The translations under genes and the position numbers were made by a program. From contig OX387192.1 in assembly GCA_947561395.2 (NCBI GenBank), forward strand, positions 33,687,520 to 33,751,519: DNA of 64,000 bases, written 5' to 3'. Source of the DNA: Buxus sempervirens. Taxonomy: Eukaryota; Streptophyta; Magnoliopsida; Buxales; Buxaceae. The notes below the pieces were generated by a model that saw only the letters and a list, made by a program, of their open reading frames with translations, was not told where the DNA came from and did not search any database. Below, in pieces: positions 35,490 through 56,279 of the stretch (the stretch's first letter is position 1; each line of letters starts with the position of its first letter).

Positions 35490-35541
35490 GTTGTGAACGA
35501 CGTTGTTATTACCAAAAAAAAAGAAGAAGTTGTGAACGACG
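35490..35541 (+). repeat. Short direct repeat with a second A-tract behind the LINE tail
   Basis: GTTGTGAACGACGT follows the LINE poly-A directly and occurs again about 37 bp later, after a second A-rich tract (about 35513-35527). The arrangement (repeat, short unique piece, A-tract, repeat) resembles a very short, severely 5'-truncated retro-insertion with its own target duplication. Confidence 0.55.
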
Positions 35542-36407
35542 TCATCGTCTCGACTCTCCCGTCTCGCAAATGGGAAGCCAAGCGAGTAACGGCCGTTATG
35601 ACCGTTAATCCCTCTTAATTAATCAGGAGTAATTCCTCTTCAACCTCCGTGAAAGTAAAATGGGTTCGTAAGGCTTGGGCTCGTTTTGTCGAATTTAGAA
35701 TCAAAGGTCCACTAAGCTATACGGTAAGATTGTTTTATTTTATTTTATTTTATGGGTTTCTATACACTTTGATGGTTAAAAGAATAAAACTGCAGCTGTG
35801 GGTCCCACTTGAGAAAAAAAAGCTAAAATCCAAAACACCCAAATAAGATTTGGATTAAATAAGAATCTAGTTTTTCAAAATCCAAATTTAATCCAGAAAC
35901 CCTACCAAATGACCCCGCCTTTGGGATTCCAAATCAAGGCTTGGATTAAGAAAAGCAACCAACTTCTCTAGTTCCCAAAAAATATTTCTACTCTCTATAA
36001 GAAAGGCAAATGCTACAGCCTTGCCTCATGTAAAAATTCACTGAAAAGCAGAGAAATTGCATATTACTTCTGACAGAAATATTTTTAGAAGCAGAAAAAA
36101 AAAGGACCATTCATATCATATTATCTTAGACCCTTCCATTTTACAAGTTCTTAAATAATATGCCTCAGCTTTAAGTACAAAATGAGCAGCTATCTATCAT
36201 TATTTTCAGGCATTGCGAGCCTCCAAAATTAAATAAATCTCATCCATCTTGAAGACTATAAGATAATTAAATGGTATGAAACATACAGAATCTTATTCAG
36301 TTAAATAAAACATATATAGACCTCTCTCATCTGAAAAATTCTACAGTGAAGGGTGACCAAGTCAGTAATTCGAAAGACGCACCGGTCACATAATTTAAAC
36401 CTGAAAC

Positions 36408-39400
36408 TCAAACCCTGTTGTATGCAACTGACTTGCTAAACAGGCGACGAATATACACCACTTGAAGCCCACTTGCAAGTGCCAACAGAAAGTACTCTCC
36501 CAGTGAGTAGAAAAGAACACGCTTTCGGGTGCTTTCATTTGCTGCAGCAACAACAAAAACAACGATTTCGTAATTAACAACTGATACAGCAAAAAACCAG
36601 AAGTTCCTAGAAAAGGTATAATCATTTAGGAGGAACAGCTAAGAAGTTGGCAATGCAATCAAAGAATCTGGTTGATCCCACACAGGAATATCAACTCCAA
36701 AGTTTAACCCATGGGATGATCATGATACTGGATCTGTTGGATTTGTTCCAATAACCGATTAAGGAGTGGGGCCACAATGGCAGGGTAAAAATAGGGTTTA
36801 TATCATCTGATGCGAGAAAATTTTTTTTTTTGGGTTGGTACATTTACATCTTGCAGGAGATGTGAATCCCAATATCCTACCCCTCAAATTATGGCTGGTC
36901 ATTGTCAGATCCTGTTATGGTCACAGATATGGCATGTTCACAGGTTGATAAAAAAATTAATTCATGAAGTTCAGATTCATCCTTGTAAATCAAAGGAAAA
37001 AAGTTCGCATCTTACTATGACGATGCCGAGAATCACGTGCTTTCAGGTATTTCTGCTCTGCTGTAACAGACTCCAAAGCTTCCCTCAACTCGGCGATTTT
37101 AACATTTATAGGGTCCAAGTGTTCTGCAGCAGCTCACAAATAAAGGTGGATAGGAAAAAGTTAAATAAATAAAGAAGAAGAATACAAAGTGAGGAAAAAA
37201 TAAAAAACAAATTAAAAAAGAGACAAAATATCAAAACAAATTAAAATTAGAGAAAATATCCAGAAAGGAATAAAAAATAGAGAAAATCTCCAAAGTTCTC
37301 AGCTATTGAAACCAGGATGGAGATTTGAACTAACCATCCTTAGCAAGGTTGTGCTCGTTGGGTATATGGCCAACATGTATGTAGAATGATACAGTCTCTG
37401 GTGTCGAGTAAGGATTGTGGAAACAGAATTTGTACATCCCACTTCGTGGGGCCTTGAACTCAAACTTGTCACCAGATGTTCCCTTCATTGATTGCACCGT
37501 ATTACCTGCAGGAGATGTAACCTGCATGAAACCCCAATGTTAAAAGTTGCTCATTTCAAGAATGCTGATGTGTGGTCTTGAATACAAATAGCTTTCGTGA
37601 ACTTCAACAATAAAACGGGCAAGTTATGTCAACACATGGATCAACTCTTAGGTTGATTGGTCCAAGACATTCTATCCATTTTTATGGTCATTTTTTGAAT
37701 TTCTGTGCAGGTTGAAAGGCCAATGAATAAATTTAGTTTCATAAGTCGATAAAATGATGTGTACATGATGTCATGTGGGAATATGTTCTTGGTGCTGCTT
37801 GGTGCATATGCACAAGAAGCTAAACTGACAATAAGGAATATCATGGATGCAATTTCAAGATGAACATCCAGCTTGAATGGAACAAAAATGTGGATATAAT
37901 CTAGCAAAAAGGTTTCTAAAATAAATGGTTCCAACATGTGCATTCTACAATGGACAATGAAAGAAATAGGAACATCATAAATTTTAAAATTCCATTTTGT
38001 ATATCATTCTATACTTTTTCTTATATTCTTGTAAAATCCAGAAATTTAAAATCAAGCAATCAGGGACCCTATTCAATTCAATACTCACCCTTTCTAATTT
38101 TAGAAACGAATTTGATTTTTGGAAAACTCTGGCAAACATGTCAAATGGTATAACACTACCATTACATTAATACACCTTTGTATTTTATAATTTTCTAAGC
38201 AGGCTCAGACAAGTTTTAGGAAAATAAACAAAATAACATAAAACTGCTAGCAATAAGAAAAATTAAACAAACACCTTATTTACAATTTGGTTTGTCAACT
38301 GCCGTACAGAAAACAAAGAGCCCTGGTAAGTTGCCCAAGGACTTCCATTAAGCACATCTACAAGTTTTATGAATATAAGTTGCTATCTCTAACAACAGAA
38401 ATACAACTTCTCTCTCCTTTTCCTCAAATATCCACTTCTTCTATCCTTTTCTCCACCTTTTTATTATTCTTATGGGATCCAGTTGATTACTTGATTCTCG
38501 TAACTAAAATAGTTAGCTGTAGTCACATCTATGAATGTAACTGGTGTTTCAATCTCGATCAAATTCCATTCATTTGTACATCTATCGAATTTAAGTAAAT
38601 CTATTTGGCAAAAAACATGAAAAAGTCAAAATTTAAATAAAAAAATTGAAATCTCAAAATCCAAGCAAACCCTTAAAATTAATTGAAAAGTCAATCCAAG
38701 CTTTATTTTTCCTTGTTTTTCTTCAAATATTTTAAGAAATTACCCAACTTGACTCATCAAGGAAATTTTAAGGAGTTCTCTTCATGGAATGGTTGTTAGG
38801 AGGGTTTGTTGCATTTGTTGCGCATTTCTTAACATCAGTTGGAAAATATGAAAAATATGTACAAGCCTGCTCCCTAAATGAATACACCAGACATGCACTG
38901 ACTGAGCAAAATATATTTTAAGTTTGCAATCCAGTACCGGCATGCACAAGCTAAAACTTATGTCAAAGATTATCAAAAACTTCACTGCACATGCTATGAA
39001 CTTGTCATGCTTCTTATATAGACATAAATAATTAATTAATTGCCAACAGCCAATAACTATAGATTTTCAGAGCATTGATATAATGATTACATACTCAAAT
39101 GGTCAAAAAGAGATAAATTTAACCTTGGTATGTAAAAACCCATCATAAACTAAAGTAGTATAATAAGTAACAGCCATCCATCCATATGAAGATAGATATG
39201 ACAAATGTATATCTCAGGAAACAAGGTCTCAGTCACATCTTTAATTGGTTAATTCCAATTAAAGATGTACAGAAATATCTCAGCCTTTTAATTTTAAGAT
39301 GTACAGTTAGCACGGATTTTTTCATTTGGAGACATATAACACTTTCTACTAATATGCGCTACTATAAGGGGAATCAAAAATAAGTAGCCCATATCACCGA

Positions 39401-42400
39401 CAAGTGTCTACTGGCATGTATATCTAATGGGGAAAAACACATAAATAGGACTAAATGAAGCATCAAACCATACCTAGCATATCAAGATACACATAAGGAT
39501 ATGGTTCAGCAACCATTGATACCGAAAAAATGATAAGCACAATGATTTAGTATTGGCCAAAATAAAAATTATGACTGATAATGCAGGAAAAGTTCACAGT
39601 CAAAAGGCAAGTGAATTAAAATAGGAGATAACAGGTCAATTCCAGAAGCCACCTATTGAGAAACAAGGAAAAAAAAGGTTATAACATAGTTTTCATCCTG
39701 CAAGGATCTTTATGTTACTTTCAATTTTTTTGCATTATTTGCTTAAGATTTGGTAGTTGCTTGTTCAGCAAGTCCTTTGGGACTAAAAGTCCATGTATAC
39801 CTATATTATTACAACTTAACCCCCCATGGTTCAACCTGCTGTTCTGGTGCTAAATCCTTCAAATTCATTACCTGATGATTCCCAGTGTAACCCTATGCGC
39901 CGATTCCTATCCCCGCTATCAACTCCATCCATTTATTATTTTCCAGTTAATCCTTCACTTGCCCCAAGTATTCATCTAAATAATCTCTAAACTTAATGCA
40001 CATAACAGTCAGACCAGTTCATCTTTTATTAATCTTATTCCTTTGATCCCTGCATTTGAATATCTAGAAACACACCTGCTTTATCGCTTTCTTTTAAACC
40101 TGAGACTAGAATCTTAATACATCAGTGGCAGTTAAATTCCATCAATCCAAGAACCCACAATCTGTTTAAAAAATTGATTCCATCTTTTATCAGTCATGGC
40201 TCTGAAACTCTTAGAACCAGAACTGTCCCAATACTTGTCAGATACCTAAGAGTTAACCCATAAGATGACAAAACTTTAGAATTTGGCTTATCTTGTAATT
40301 TTTTTGATGTAAATATTTGCAATTTAGATCTCTCAATATAGTAAAAGTAATTATATAAACCAAAGAATGGAACAACCTTTTCTTTTACCCTTTTTTTTCC
40401 TCTATCTACAGGGATAGTAGTAACTCAATGTTCTTTTCAGATTCTTATGTTGAAGAATTCTTGAATAAATCAAATACATATAAATGCATACTCTAAGAGT
40501 TCGACAACTATTTATTGATTCAACCTTTGATCCAAGAGGTACATTCTCTACGCAAGTCTTTCTTTAGTTAGTATACACCTCTTGTATATACATGTAGCTA
40601 CAGCTTTAAAAGAAAGAAAACGGATAAGCCCAGTAGAACTTTACATTTTGATTTCTGAGTTTATACTTCATATTTTATATCTTTTTATCAGTTTAAAAAT
40701 TTTTCCATCAATCCCTACAACCATAAACCCCGTATTTATTTTATCCCTTTTCTGTAAAAAACGTATACCAGTAAACTTGCTTCTCAATAGCTATGCGTTA
40801 TCAGTAAGAAGGAAAGATCACTGATAGCAGTATTTAGAGACAATTGCAAGCAACAAGGAGCAATTTACAAAACATTTTCAACCTTAGTTGCAGATGAGGA
40901 TTAGAAAATTTGTGGTTAAAATACACTATGTTTTAAGTGTCACTCTCACTAGAAATTTCATCACCAGCTACAAGGAGAAACTTCCATTGGAGGAAATATT
41001 CGGCCTCATGAGGAAAATGAGTGAAAATTTGGAAAAACTAGGAGTTTAAGACATAAATAAATACACACAAATAACTCAAAATATAATAATAAACAACTCT
41101 ATACACAATAATAAATAAATATTTTGGAATCTAGTATACAAGCTATCAACATGCACCAATATATAAAATAAATATATAATTCACACTACTAAATGTCATA
41201 AAAATAATATGTAAACAATGGAGAGAATTCAATATCCAAATATGAGAATGAATATCACATTCAACCCAGCTTGAAGTCCTTGTCGTCAGCCTAGGACAAT
41301 CCTAGTATGCATGCTCCACATAGTTAGAATATTTATCCCGAGTCATGGTATGATGGTAGCAATCCATATGCTTACACACTTATCTCTAGAACCCATCCTC
41401 ACCATCAATGAGTACAAACAATAATTAGTGGTCAAGGTAACCAAAACATATTTTTAATAATTACAAAGATTACAAAAAATGAAAATCATTCTATTAGCAC
41501 CATGGTACACCATTGATAACTTAATGTCACATCTTATACATTACTTACACTAAAATTTACACTTTTTGCACCATGATACGTTATTGATAATTGAATATAA
41601 AATCTACTACATTACTTACTCTATAAATCTCTACTTTTTTGAAGCATGTATATATCTATATATGCAGTAACTAAAAAGTGATTTTTTGATGAAATAACTA
41701 AAAGATGATCATATCACAAGTTAATGGTCAATCACTCAGGTGAATGGTTAACCAAGATAACATAGCTATTTCTCTTGAGTTTCAATCATGGGCTTTATCT
41801 AGATCAATAAAAACCATTCAAGGCCCTCCCTTCTTTGATCCAAATTTCTCCATAACTATCTACATAAAAAGATCACCATGACGGTAAACCTCCTCTGCTG
41901 CCTGGCATAAAACCCAATTGATTAGCCTTTGCTTTATCTGATGTAGGACGAGTTCTGGGGCTTCTGTGGTCATTAAACATTGTTTTCCGAACCAGGGGTA
42001 TTTTGATAATTTTTAGTCATGTTGACAGAATTGGCTGAAAATTAGTATTCTGATTGGAAATGGCCCAAAAAGGCCAGTTTGCGTTTTGAGACTTTTTTTG
42101 GGGAAATTCTTATTTTCGGTTATATTTTAGGAATTTGGGTCATTCTTGAATTTTAGTATTTTTAGTAAAATTCGTTTTTTCTATTTTAGGGTTTTCTTGT
42201 AACACCTATATAAAGGCTTTTAGGGATTTCGTTTTGGCATGAAGAATTTTATTTGAAGCTCAGAAATTATTGTGTTCTTCAATTTTCTCGTCTTCTAGAA
42301 CGATATCTAGACCAATTCGTCTATCAGAACGATATCTGATCTTTTCTTTCTACCTTCCCTGCGTCATTATCGCTCTTTCCTATATTAAAATTCAGAATCT

Positions 42401-44318
42401 TAACTACATGATATAAACATCTCTTTTATTCTCATATACAAGTAATACCATGCTCTGCCTTCAAGAACTTGTCATTTTTCCAGTGCTCAATGTTATATAA
42501 AAAAATTTAGAAAACAACAGTTCGTTAATCTCTTCCATACACTTTCAGAGTTCGATTGAAATACTATCTAGTCCTACAATTTTTCTATGTTCATAGCCCT
42601 TCACTTCAAGAATCATAATCCTAAGACACACCTATATCTGATTAAAAAAAATCTACATGCTTCATCATTTAATAATTTTTAAGAATATTCTCTATACCTA
42701 TCATTAGGCTTGTTTTGATGCATTGATCAAAATTTTGGGCAACAAAAAAGAACATATGCATAGAATGAACATTTGTGATATGCAGATTTGAGATGAATAT
42801 ATGGGAAGGCTAGGCAATGTAAGATAAGGAATGAACATATTCGAGAGTGGCAAAGTACTACACAAATAAGTGACAAAATAAAGGAAAGTAGGTTAAGGTG
42901 CCTAGGCATGTAAATTGAAGAGCTAGAGAGGCAGCATTGAGGAGTTGTAACCTGTAAGAGAGTATTTATTAAAAGATCTAAGAAGGCAAGGGGAAGACCA
43001 GAAAAAAAAAATGAATGAAGCTTATTAAAATGGATATAAATACCCATAGGTTAACTGAAGATCTGGTCTTTAATAGATTGAGATGGATGAACAAGATTTG
43101 TGTTACTGACCCAACTAGTTGGGATAATGCATATGACTTTAATTGATTGATTGAAATATTCTTTCTACCTATCTTTGATCACCTCATCCTTTAGTAAGCT
43201 TCTGAAATCATTGCTTTTGATGCATCACCAATATCATATAAAATGGAGAAGTGACATAGAGAAATTTTGGGAAAATTTAGTCAAATTGTTCTGGTGGATT
43301 ACATTGAGATACAAGATAGCTAAACCTGTGGAATGGAATCAAGTCCAACTTTGTTTATTTGAGATTAATGCGTAAGAGCCTGAAACAGATAAATAATCTC
43401 ATATATTTTTGCAATGATTAAGTATCATAAATGGACATCTAATTATAAAATTGCAGGTCGACAGCTAAAACAGGTAGTCAATAAATGAGCTCTATAACCA
43501 ATGACTCCACTTTCATGTTTTCCAGAGGTGTTCTTCGTTATCTTTCTGACAACTTCCTCATATTTTGTTCTTCAAAGAACAGAAAGTTAAGTGGGTAAGT
43601 ACAGTTTAAGTAGCAACATATATTATCAGCATACAAAGGGAACTTGTCCAGAACGTTGAAGTCCTTTTGGATAATTATGAACGTTCCGTAAATGAATCAG
43701 AAAGTTTCTAGTGCATGTATTCCATAGCTATCTTTATATCGCACATCAGGCACAACCACAAAAAACCTAATACATGTCACGAATCAAAATCAAACAGGAA
43801 TGCTGCAGAGAACCGGCAAATAGAAGAAAGTGGAAAAACTCGAATCTTTATGTGAAGCCAACACATACCAGTGTAACGGCTGCACGATCAGCATTTAGAA
43901 TCTGAAAACGGCGACACCAATATCGTAATACCTTAACTAAACAACAGCTACACTCGGTTCCCAACGGAAATTAATACGATATCAATGACAACCCAACTTT
44001 ACAAAAACCACAGTTTCAACTCAGAAAAACGAACCCCAGGAATTCGAAACCCTAGAACATAGATACTAATAAAATAACAACGGAGATCGAGACGCGTACC
44101 GTCAAATCGATGCCAGGATGATCGGTGCTCCAAAATATATCGTGATCAACTACAACAAAATTTCCAGAAATAGTGTCACCTTCGTAGAGAACATACTCGT
44201 ACACACATTCCACGTCGTTTACGGTAATCGAAAGAGCGGATGCATTGCCCAGAAAGCTCAGAAGCAGCCCTAAAATTACACAAATCTTCACAGATCTGAA
44301 TCTCCCTTTTCTCTCCAT
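36408..44318 (-). CDS. p24beta3: p24-beta family cargo receptor (EMP24/GOLD), four exons, complete
   Basis: Exons 44318-44100, 37521-37335, 37123-37016 and 36541-36408 give 648 bp, or 215 aa, matching the family length. p24 proteins cycle between ER and Golgi in COPI and COPII vesicles. A signal peptide covers residues 1 to about 28 (hydrophobic 'ICVILGLLLSFLG', cleavage near 'NASA'). The GOLD domain follows with 'DVECVYEYVLYEGD', 'SGNFVVVDHDIFW' and 'GDKFEFKAPRSGMYKFCFHN'. Next come 'SFYIHVGHIPNEH', a coiled-coil-prone stretch ('KIAELREALESVTAEQKYLK'), one membrane segment near residues 180-203, and the short cytosolic tail ending 'FSKSVAYNRV'. The beta3 label is from close remembered similarity; beta2 is possible. 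Intron 1 is 6,578 bp. Confidence 0.95.
37522..41784 (-). other. p24 intron 1, proximal part, nothing identified
   Basis: AT-rich intron sequence without recognisable genes or repeats with clear ends. Open frames within it are short and unlike known proteins. Confidence 0.5.
41785..42640 (-). mobile_element. Decayed RTE-like LINE fragment (reverse transcriptase), interrupted
   Basis: The minus strand keeps pieces of the reverse transcriptase in family order: 'KIVGLDSISIEL' with 'CMEEIN' (about 42600-42530), 'YENKRDVY' (about 42440) and, beyond an insertion, 'NQLGFMPG' (about 41923-41900) and 'MVFIDLDKAHD' (about 41825-41790). Stops and frameshifts are frequent. Same family as the fragment at 1-382. 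Confidence 0.65.
41943..42332. mobile_element. LTR-like 390-bp insertion in the LINE fragment
   Basis: It is bounded by 8-bp direct repeats TATCTGAT (41935-41942 and 42333-42340) and splits the LINE fragment between two reverse-transcriptase motifs. It contains a TATA-like TATATAAAGG (42207-42216) followed by T-rich sequence, resembling a solo LTR promoter. With a 5-bp target TCTGA the element would begin TG, but its other end is not CA, so the solo-LTR reading is uncertain. Confidence 0.4.
42770..43155 (+). mobile_element. Decayed RTE-like LINE C-terminal fragment
   Basis: The plus strand resembles the end of the RTE-like ORF: 'KIRNEHIREW'-like sequence near 42815-42850, 'DKIKESRLRCLGM' near 42870-42910, then a degenerate 'RRQGEDQKK' and a final 'DPTSWDNAYDFN'-like tail near 43105-43145, with many stops. 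Its orientation is opposite to the piece at 41785-42640, so these are two insertions or one inverted copy. Confidence 0.6.
43869..43901 (-). other. Candidate 33-nt in-frame cassette exon in p24 intron 1
   Basis: On the minus strand, TTTTCAG precedes and GTATGT follows a 33-base segment that would add 11 residues (ILNADRAAVTL) between exon 1 (ending 'GIDLT') and exon 2 (starting 'VTSPAGN') without shifting frame. The splice sites are as good as those of the real exons. The family does not have these residues, so it is either a rare alternative exon or chance. Confidence 0.3.
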
Positions 44319-44999
44319 TTAACTTGGCTTCGATTTCAATCGATTTTGTTTCGGTGGTTCTTATCTGGACTTCCTAAAAGAAAGAGAGAGTATCAGAAGA
44401 AGAATAGCTCTGAAGTGATCGAGAAAACGGATGAAAAATTCGAATCCGTATTTGATCGAACTTCGGTTTTTGGTTCGGTGGACAATTTAAGGCGTCGCTG
44501 TAGAGTCTCAAAAGGGAATATTACACTTTAACTCCGTCACTATTTTTGATAATTTCACGTTAATCCCTGTAATTCACAGAATCGTGATAAGGTCCCTTAT
44601 AAATTTGCTTATTATGGGTTAAGAAACACCCTACATTTTTGTCGCCTACCTCACAATAAACTTATGTGACAATAAACTTATATGATCGATGTTCATTCAT
44701 TTCGTTCGTAATTAATATACTTATACTCCTGTTTTTCTATTAAAAAAAGGAACTTTATTTGTGGCGTTGTCCTATTCTTTTTTACTCTCTCGATTGAGAA
44801 GGCTTTATGGAGAATTAAATAAAAGGTCATAAAGCCTTCTTTGATAATATAACATATGAACACACATACACATACATTTGTTCAATTGACACACATATAT
44901 ATTGAACTAACAAAATTTTATAAAATTATCATAATGATATGTATATTTATAGATATAAAAACCTATAATATTAGAAAAATATTATTATCTTATTAAATA

Positions 45000-45034
<35 letters not shown>

Positions 45035-45432
45035 TATTTTAATATTAAATTTTTAGCTTTTATAATATTTTTATATGTTTTTAATTGCATCAACTCTTCA
45101 ATTTGAGTTAGATAATTTCCGAGTTGTATTGGCTTTTGAATGAATTAATTTCAAGGGGTAGTTTACTCTTTTCAATGTTCTTGTTAGAGAAAAGGTAATT
45201 TTGTAACCATTTATACAAACAGAAGGGAAGGGGTTTTGGTATTTTCCAAATGTGAGGGAGTCTATGTGTATAATATGCAAGTGTCAAGGGTGCAAGTATA
45301 ATTACCCTTTTTGTTAACAAGGTGAGTTATACTTGTTAAATTAGGTGCACTGATTGCTTGGGATGGACGGCTTAATAACTGTTATAAAATAACTTTCCGC
45401 CCTTCTAAGCTGCTTCAGTTTCTAGGCCAAGA
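44319..45432. promoter_or_regulatory. Shared upstream region between p24 (minus) and AKR gene A (plus)
   Basis: A 1.1-kb head-to-head spacer. It contains a (TA)12 run at 45001-45024, the right half of a MITE family member (45080-45307) and, from 44912 on, the left part of the duplicated AKR block. Core promoter elements of both genes must lie here or within their 5' UTRs. I see no motif strong enough to name. Confidence 0.5.
45080..45307. mobile_element. MITE-family copy (partial), same family as 23085-23541
   Basis: Homologous along its length to the right half of the NTT-intron MITE: 'TTGCATCAACTCTTCAATT', 'TCAAGGGGTAGTTTACTC', 'TTCCAAATGTGAGGGAGTC' and the end 'AAGTATAATTACCC'. A possible left end, GGGAATATTACAC, lies near 44515, but the middle does not align clearly. 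Confidence 0.6.
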
Positions 45433-48511
<3,079 letters not shown>

Positions 48512-48855
48512 TTAGCTCTGTTCTGTCCACAAAAGTAAAGAGACTAGCATGTCTTTGGAGCTTATCCCCTCCTCTCCATTCTCTTTCTAATACTCAAGTC
48601 TGTAATAAGCGTGAGATGATTCTTTGATATGCCATGAAAATGTTTATCAGTGTTGTGGTGCTTATTTTGTGGAAATGTGATCATTTGGCCTTGAGCTATA
48701 ACTTCAAAAAGTTGCATCACTTACACCAGGAAGCCATTTTGTCTATGGATTTTAACTTTATCACACTACAGACGAGGTAACTCAGCAATAATGATAATTT
48801 GTCACTTAATAGTAACAATTATGTTTGGTTTGGTTTTGGGTCAGATATCACAAAC

Positions 48856-49126
48856 CTCGGTTTGATCTTCGGTTGGTGTGAACAGGACCAAAACGAACGG
48901 AATTGCAACCCTACCATTGGAGGTTTTACAAAAGTGAGTCAACCCAAAAAAAAAAAAAAAAAAAGATGCTATCAAGAGAAGGGTAGTTTTGGAATATAAA
49001 GTGTACAAACAGTTAGGTAATCCTACTTTTCAAAATTTGGACACAAGTGTTGATGTGACAGTTAAAATGACTGATCACTTCTTGGGTAAAATTGGGAGGT
49101 TTTGCAGAAACAATCAACAAACAAAC
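48856..49126 (+). repeat. 271-bp segment present only in AKR copy 1, with ACAAAC at both junctions
   Basis: Copy 1 carries 271 bp between two ACAAAC hexamers (48850-48855 and 49121-49126); copy 2 has a single ACAAAC at 55984-55989. It contains an A run near 48945-48963 and no coding potential. It was either lost from copy 2 by short-repeat deletion or inserted in copy 1. Confidence 0.75.
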
Positions 49127-49415
49127 TATACCATTAAGAGAAGGTTGTTATTGAAACATAAAAATGAGGAAGCACTTTCAGATCTTAGTGCTTTCGTATT
49201 AAAATGGATTATTATACTTTTGATATAAAGAACCAGAGGATAAAAATTTTTCCCCTTATTATTTATTTAATTCGATGAGTAATTTAGATGCCAATGTGAG
49301 CTTACCTCACCTTATTTATTGTTGGTTTTTCCTGATCACTGACCATGATCTGTTAAGCAAGGACCGCTCTCTGCTGTAACCAGTCTCATTCCCTGCTCCT
49401 GTAAAGAAAAAAAAA

Positions 49416-51529
<2,114 letters not shown>

Positions 51530-51662
51530 CTGGTCATGATGCATCCCTACATTGCTCGAATAATGCTAGTGCTTTTTCTTCCTCTATGGAGTTCGAATCC
51601 TCTATCAGTTTTTCATCAATTTCTTTTTCATTTTCCTTTCTGTTTATGTATGCTTGAGAAGA

Positions 51663-51740
51663 ATTAAGGGGAGGAAGAGCTGTACTTCTAGTGAAATAAA
51701 GATTAAGGGGAGGAAGAGATGTACTTCTACTGAAATAAAG
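51663..51740 (+). repeat. Tandem 39-bp duplication with two AATAAA-like signals in the gene B 3' UTR
   Basis: Two adjacent 39-bp units (51663-51701 and 51702-51740) differ at two positions. Each ends GAAATAAAG, so each supplies an AATAAA polyadenylation signal, about 170 and 210 bp after the gene B stop. Confidence 0.85.
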
Positions 51741-52105
51741 CAATGTACTGATTGTATTTGGTTACAGCAGTCCAGCCATTTGATATTGGTTTAAGGACTT
51801 GAAATTTGCACAAATGCATGGTTTAGGACTTGAAATTGTGTCAATTTCAGTGATCACCTGGTTGTATCTTCGTACTTTTTATCTACTGGCCTCGGACCAT
51901 ACTCTTAAGCACAAGGCATGACCTCATGATTTATAAAATTAGAAAATTTTACAAAATTATCATAATGATATGTATATGTATAGATGTAAAAACTAATAAC
52001 ATTAGAAAAATATTATTATTTTATTAATAATATAATATTATATATATATACACACACATGCATTTTAATATTAAATTTGTAGCTTTTATAATATTTTTAT
52101 ATGTT

Positions 52106-52333
52106 TTTAATTGCATCGAAATTTCAATTTGAGTTAGATATTTTCTAAGTTGTATTGGCTTTTGAATGAATTAATCTCAAGGGGCAGTTCACTCTTTTCA
52201 ATGTTCTTGTTATAGAAAAGGTAGCTTTGTAACCATTTGTACACACACAAGGGAAGGGGTTTTGGTATTTTTCAAATGTGAGGGAGTCTATGTGCATAAT
52301 ATACAAGTTTCAAGGGTGCAAGTATAATTACCC
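52106..52333. mobile_element. MITE-family copy in AKR duplication copy 2
   Basis: Duplicate of 45080-45307, carried along by the block duplication; it is about 95 percent alike by eye. The same family as 23085-23541. Confidence 0.6.
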
Positions 52334-52579
52334 TTTTTGTTAATAAGGTCAGTTGTTAAATTAGGTGCACTGCTTGCTTAGGATGGACGGCTTAATAACT
52401 GTCATAAAATAATTCTTAAAACTCGTCCTCTTTTTTTTTTCTTTTTTTTCTCCTTCTTAAAACTCCTCCTCAGTCCGACCTCTGATTAGCCCTTTTGGTG
52501 ACTTTGGATTATTAGAAAGTCAAACGGACCTCATCAAATATTTTCCGCGCTCTAAGCTGCTTCAGTCTCTAGGCCAAGA

Positions 52580-55647
<3,068 letters not shown>

Positions 55648-56279
55648 TTAGCTCTGTTCTGTCCACAAAAGTAAAGAGACTAGCATTTCCTTGGAGCTTA
55701 TCCCCTCCTCTCCATTCTCCTTCTAATACTCAAGTCTGTAATAAGCATGAGATGATTCTTTGATATGCCATGAAAATGTTTATCAGTGTTGTGGTGCTTA
55801 TTTTGTGGAAACATGATCATTTGACCTTGAGCTACAACTTCAAAAGGTTGTATCACTTACACCAGGAAGCCATTTTGGCTATGGATTTTAACATTATCAC
55901 ACTACAGACGAGATAACTCAGCAATAATGATGATTTGTCACTTAATAGTACCGATTATGTTTGGTTTGGTTTTGGGTCAGCTATCACAAACTATACCATT
56001 AGGAGAAGGTTGTTATTGAAACATAAAGATGAGGAAGCACTTTCAAATCTTAGTGCTTTCGTATTAAAATGGATTATTATAATTTTGATATAAAGAACCA
56101 GAGGATAAAAAAAATTTCCCCTTATTATTTATTTAATTCGACGAGTAATTTAGATGCCAATGTGAGCTCACCTGACATTATTTATTGTTGGTTTTTCCTG
56201 ATCACTGACCATGATCTGTTAAGCAAACACCACTCTCTGCTGTAACCAGTCTCATTCCCTGCTCCTGTAAAGAAAAAAA

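Noticed and set aside
45001..45024. (TA)n run as a TATA box for gene A or p24
   Set aside because: It is a microsatellite more than 400 bp from either start codon and differs between the two AKR blocks; nothing ties it to transcription start.
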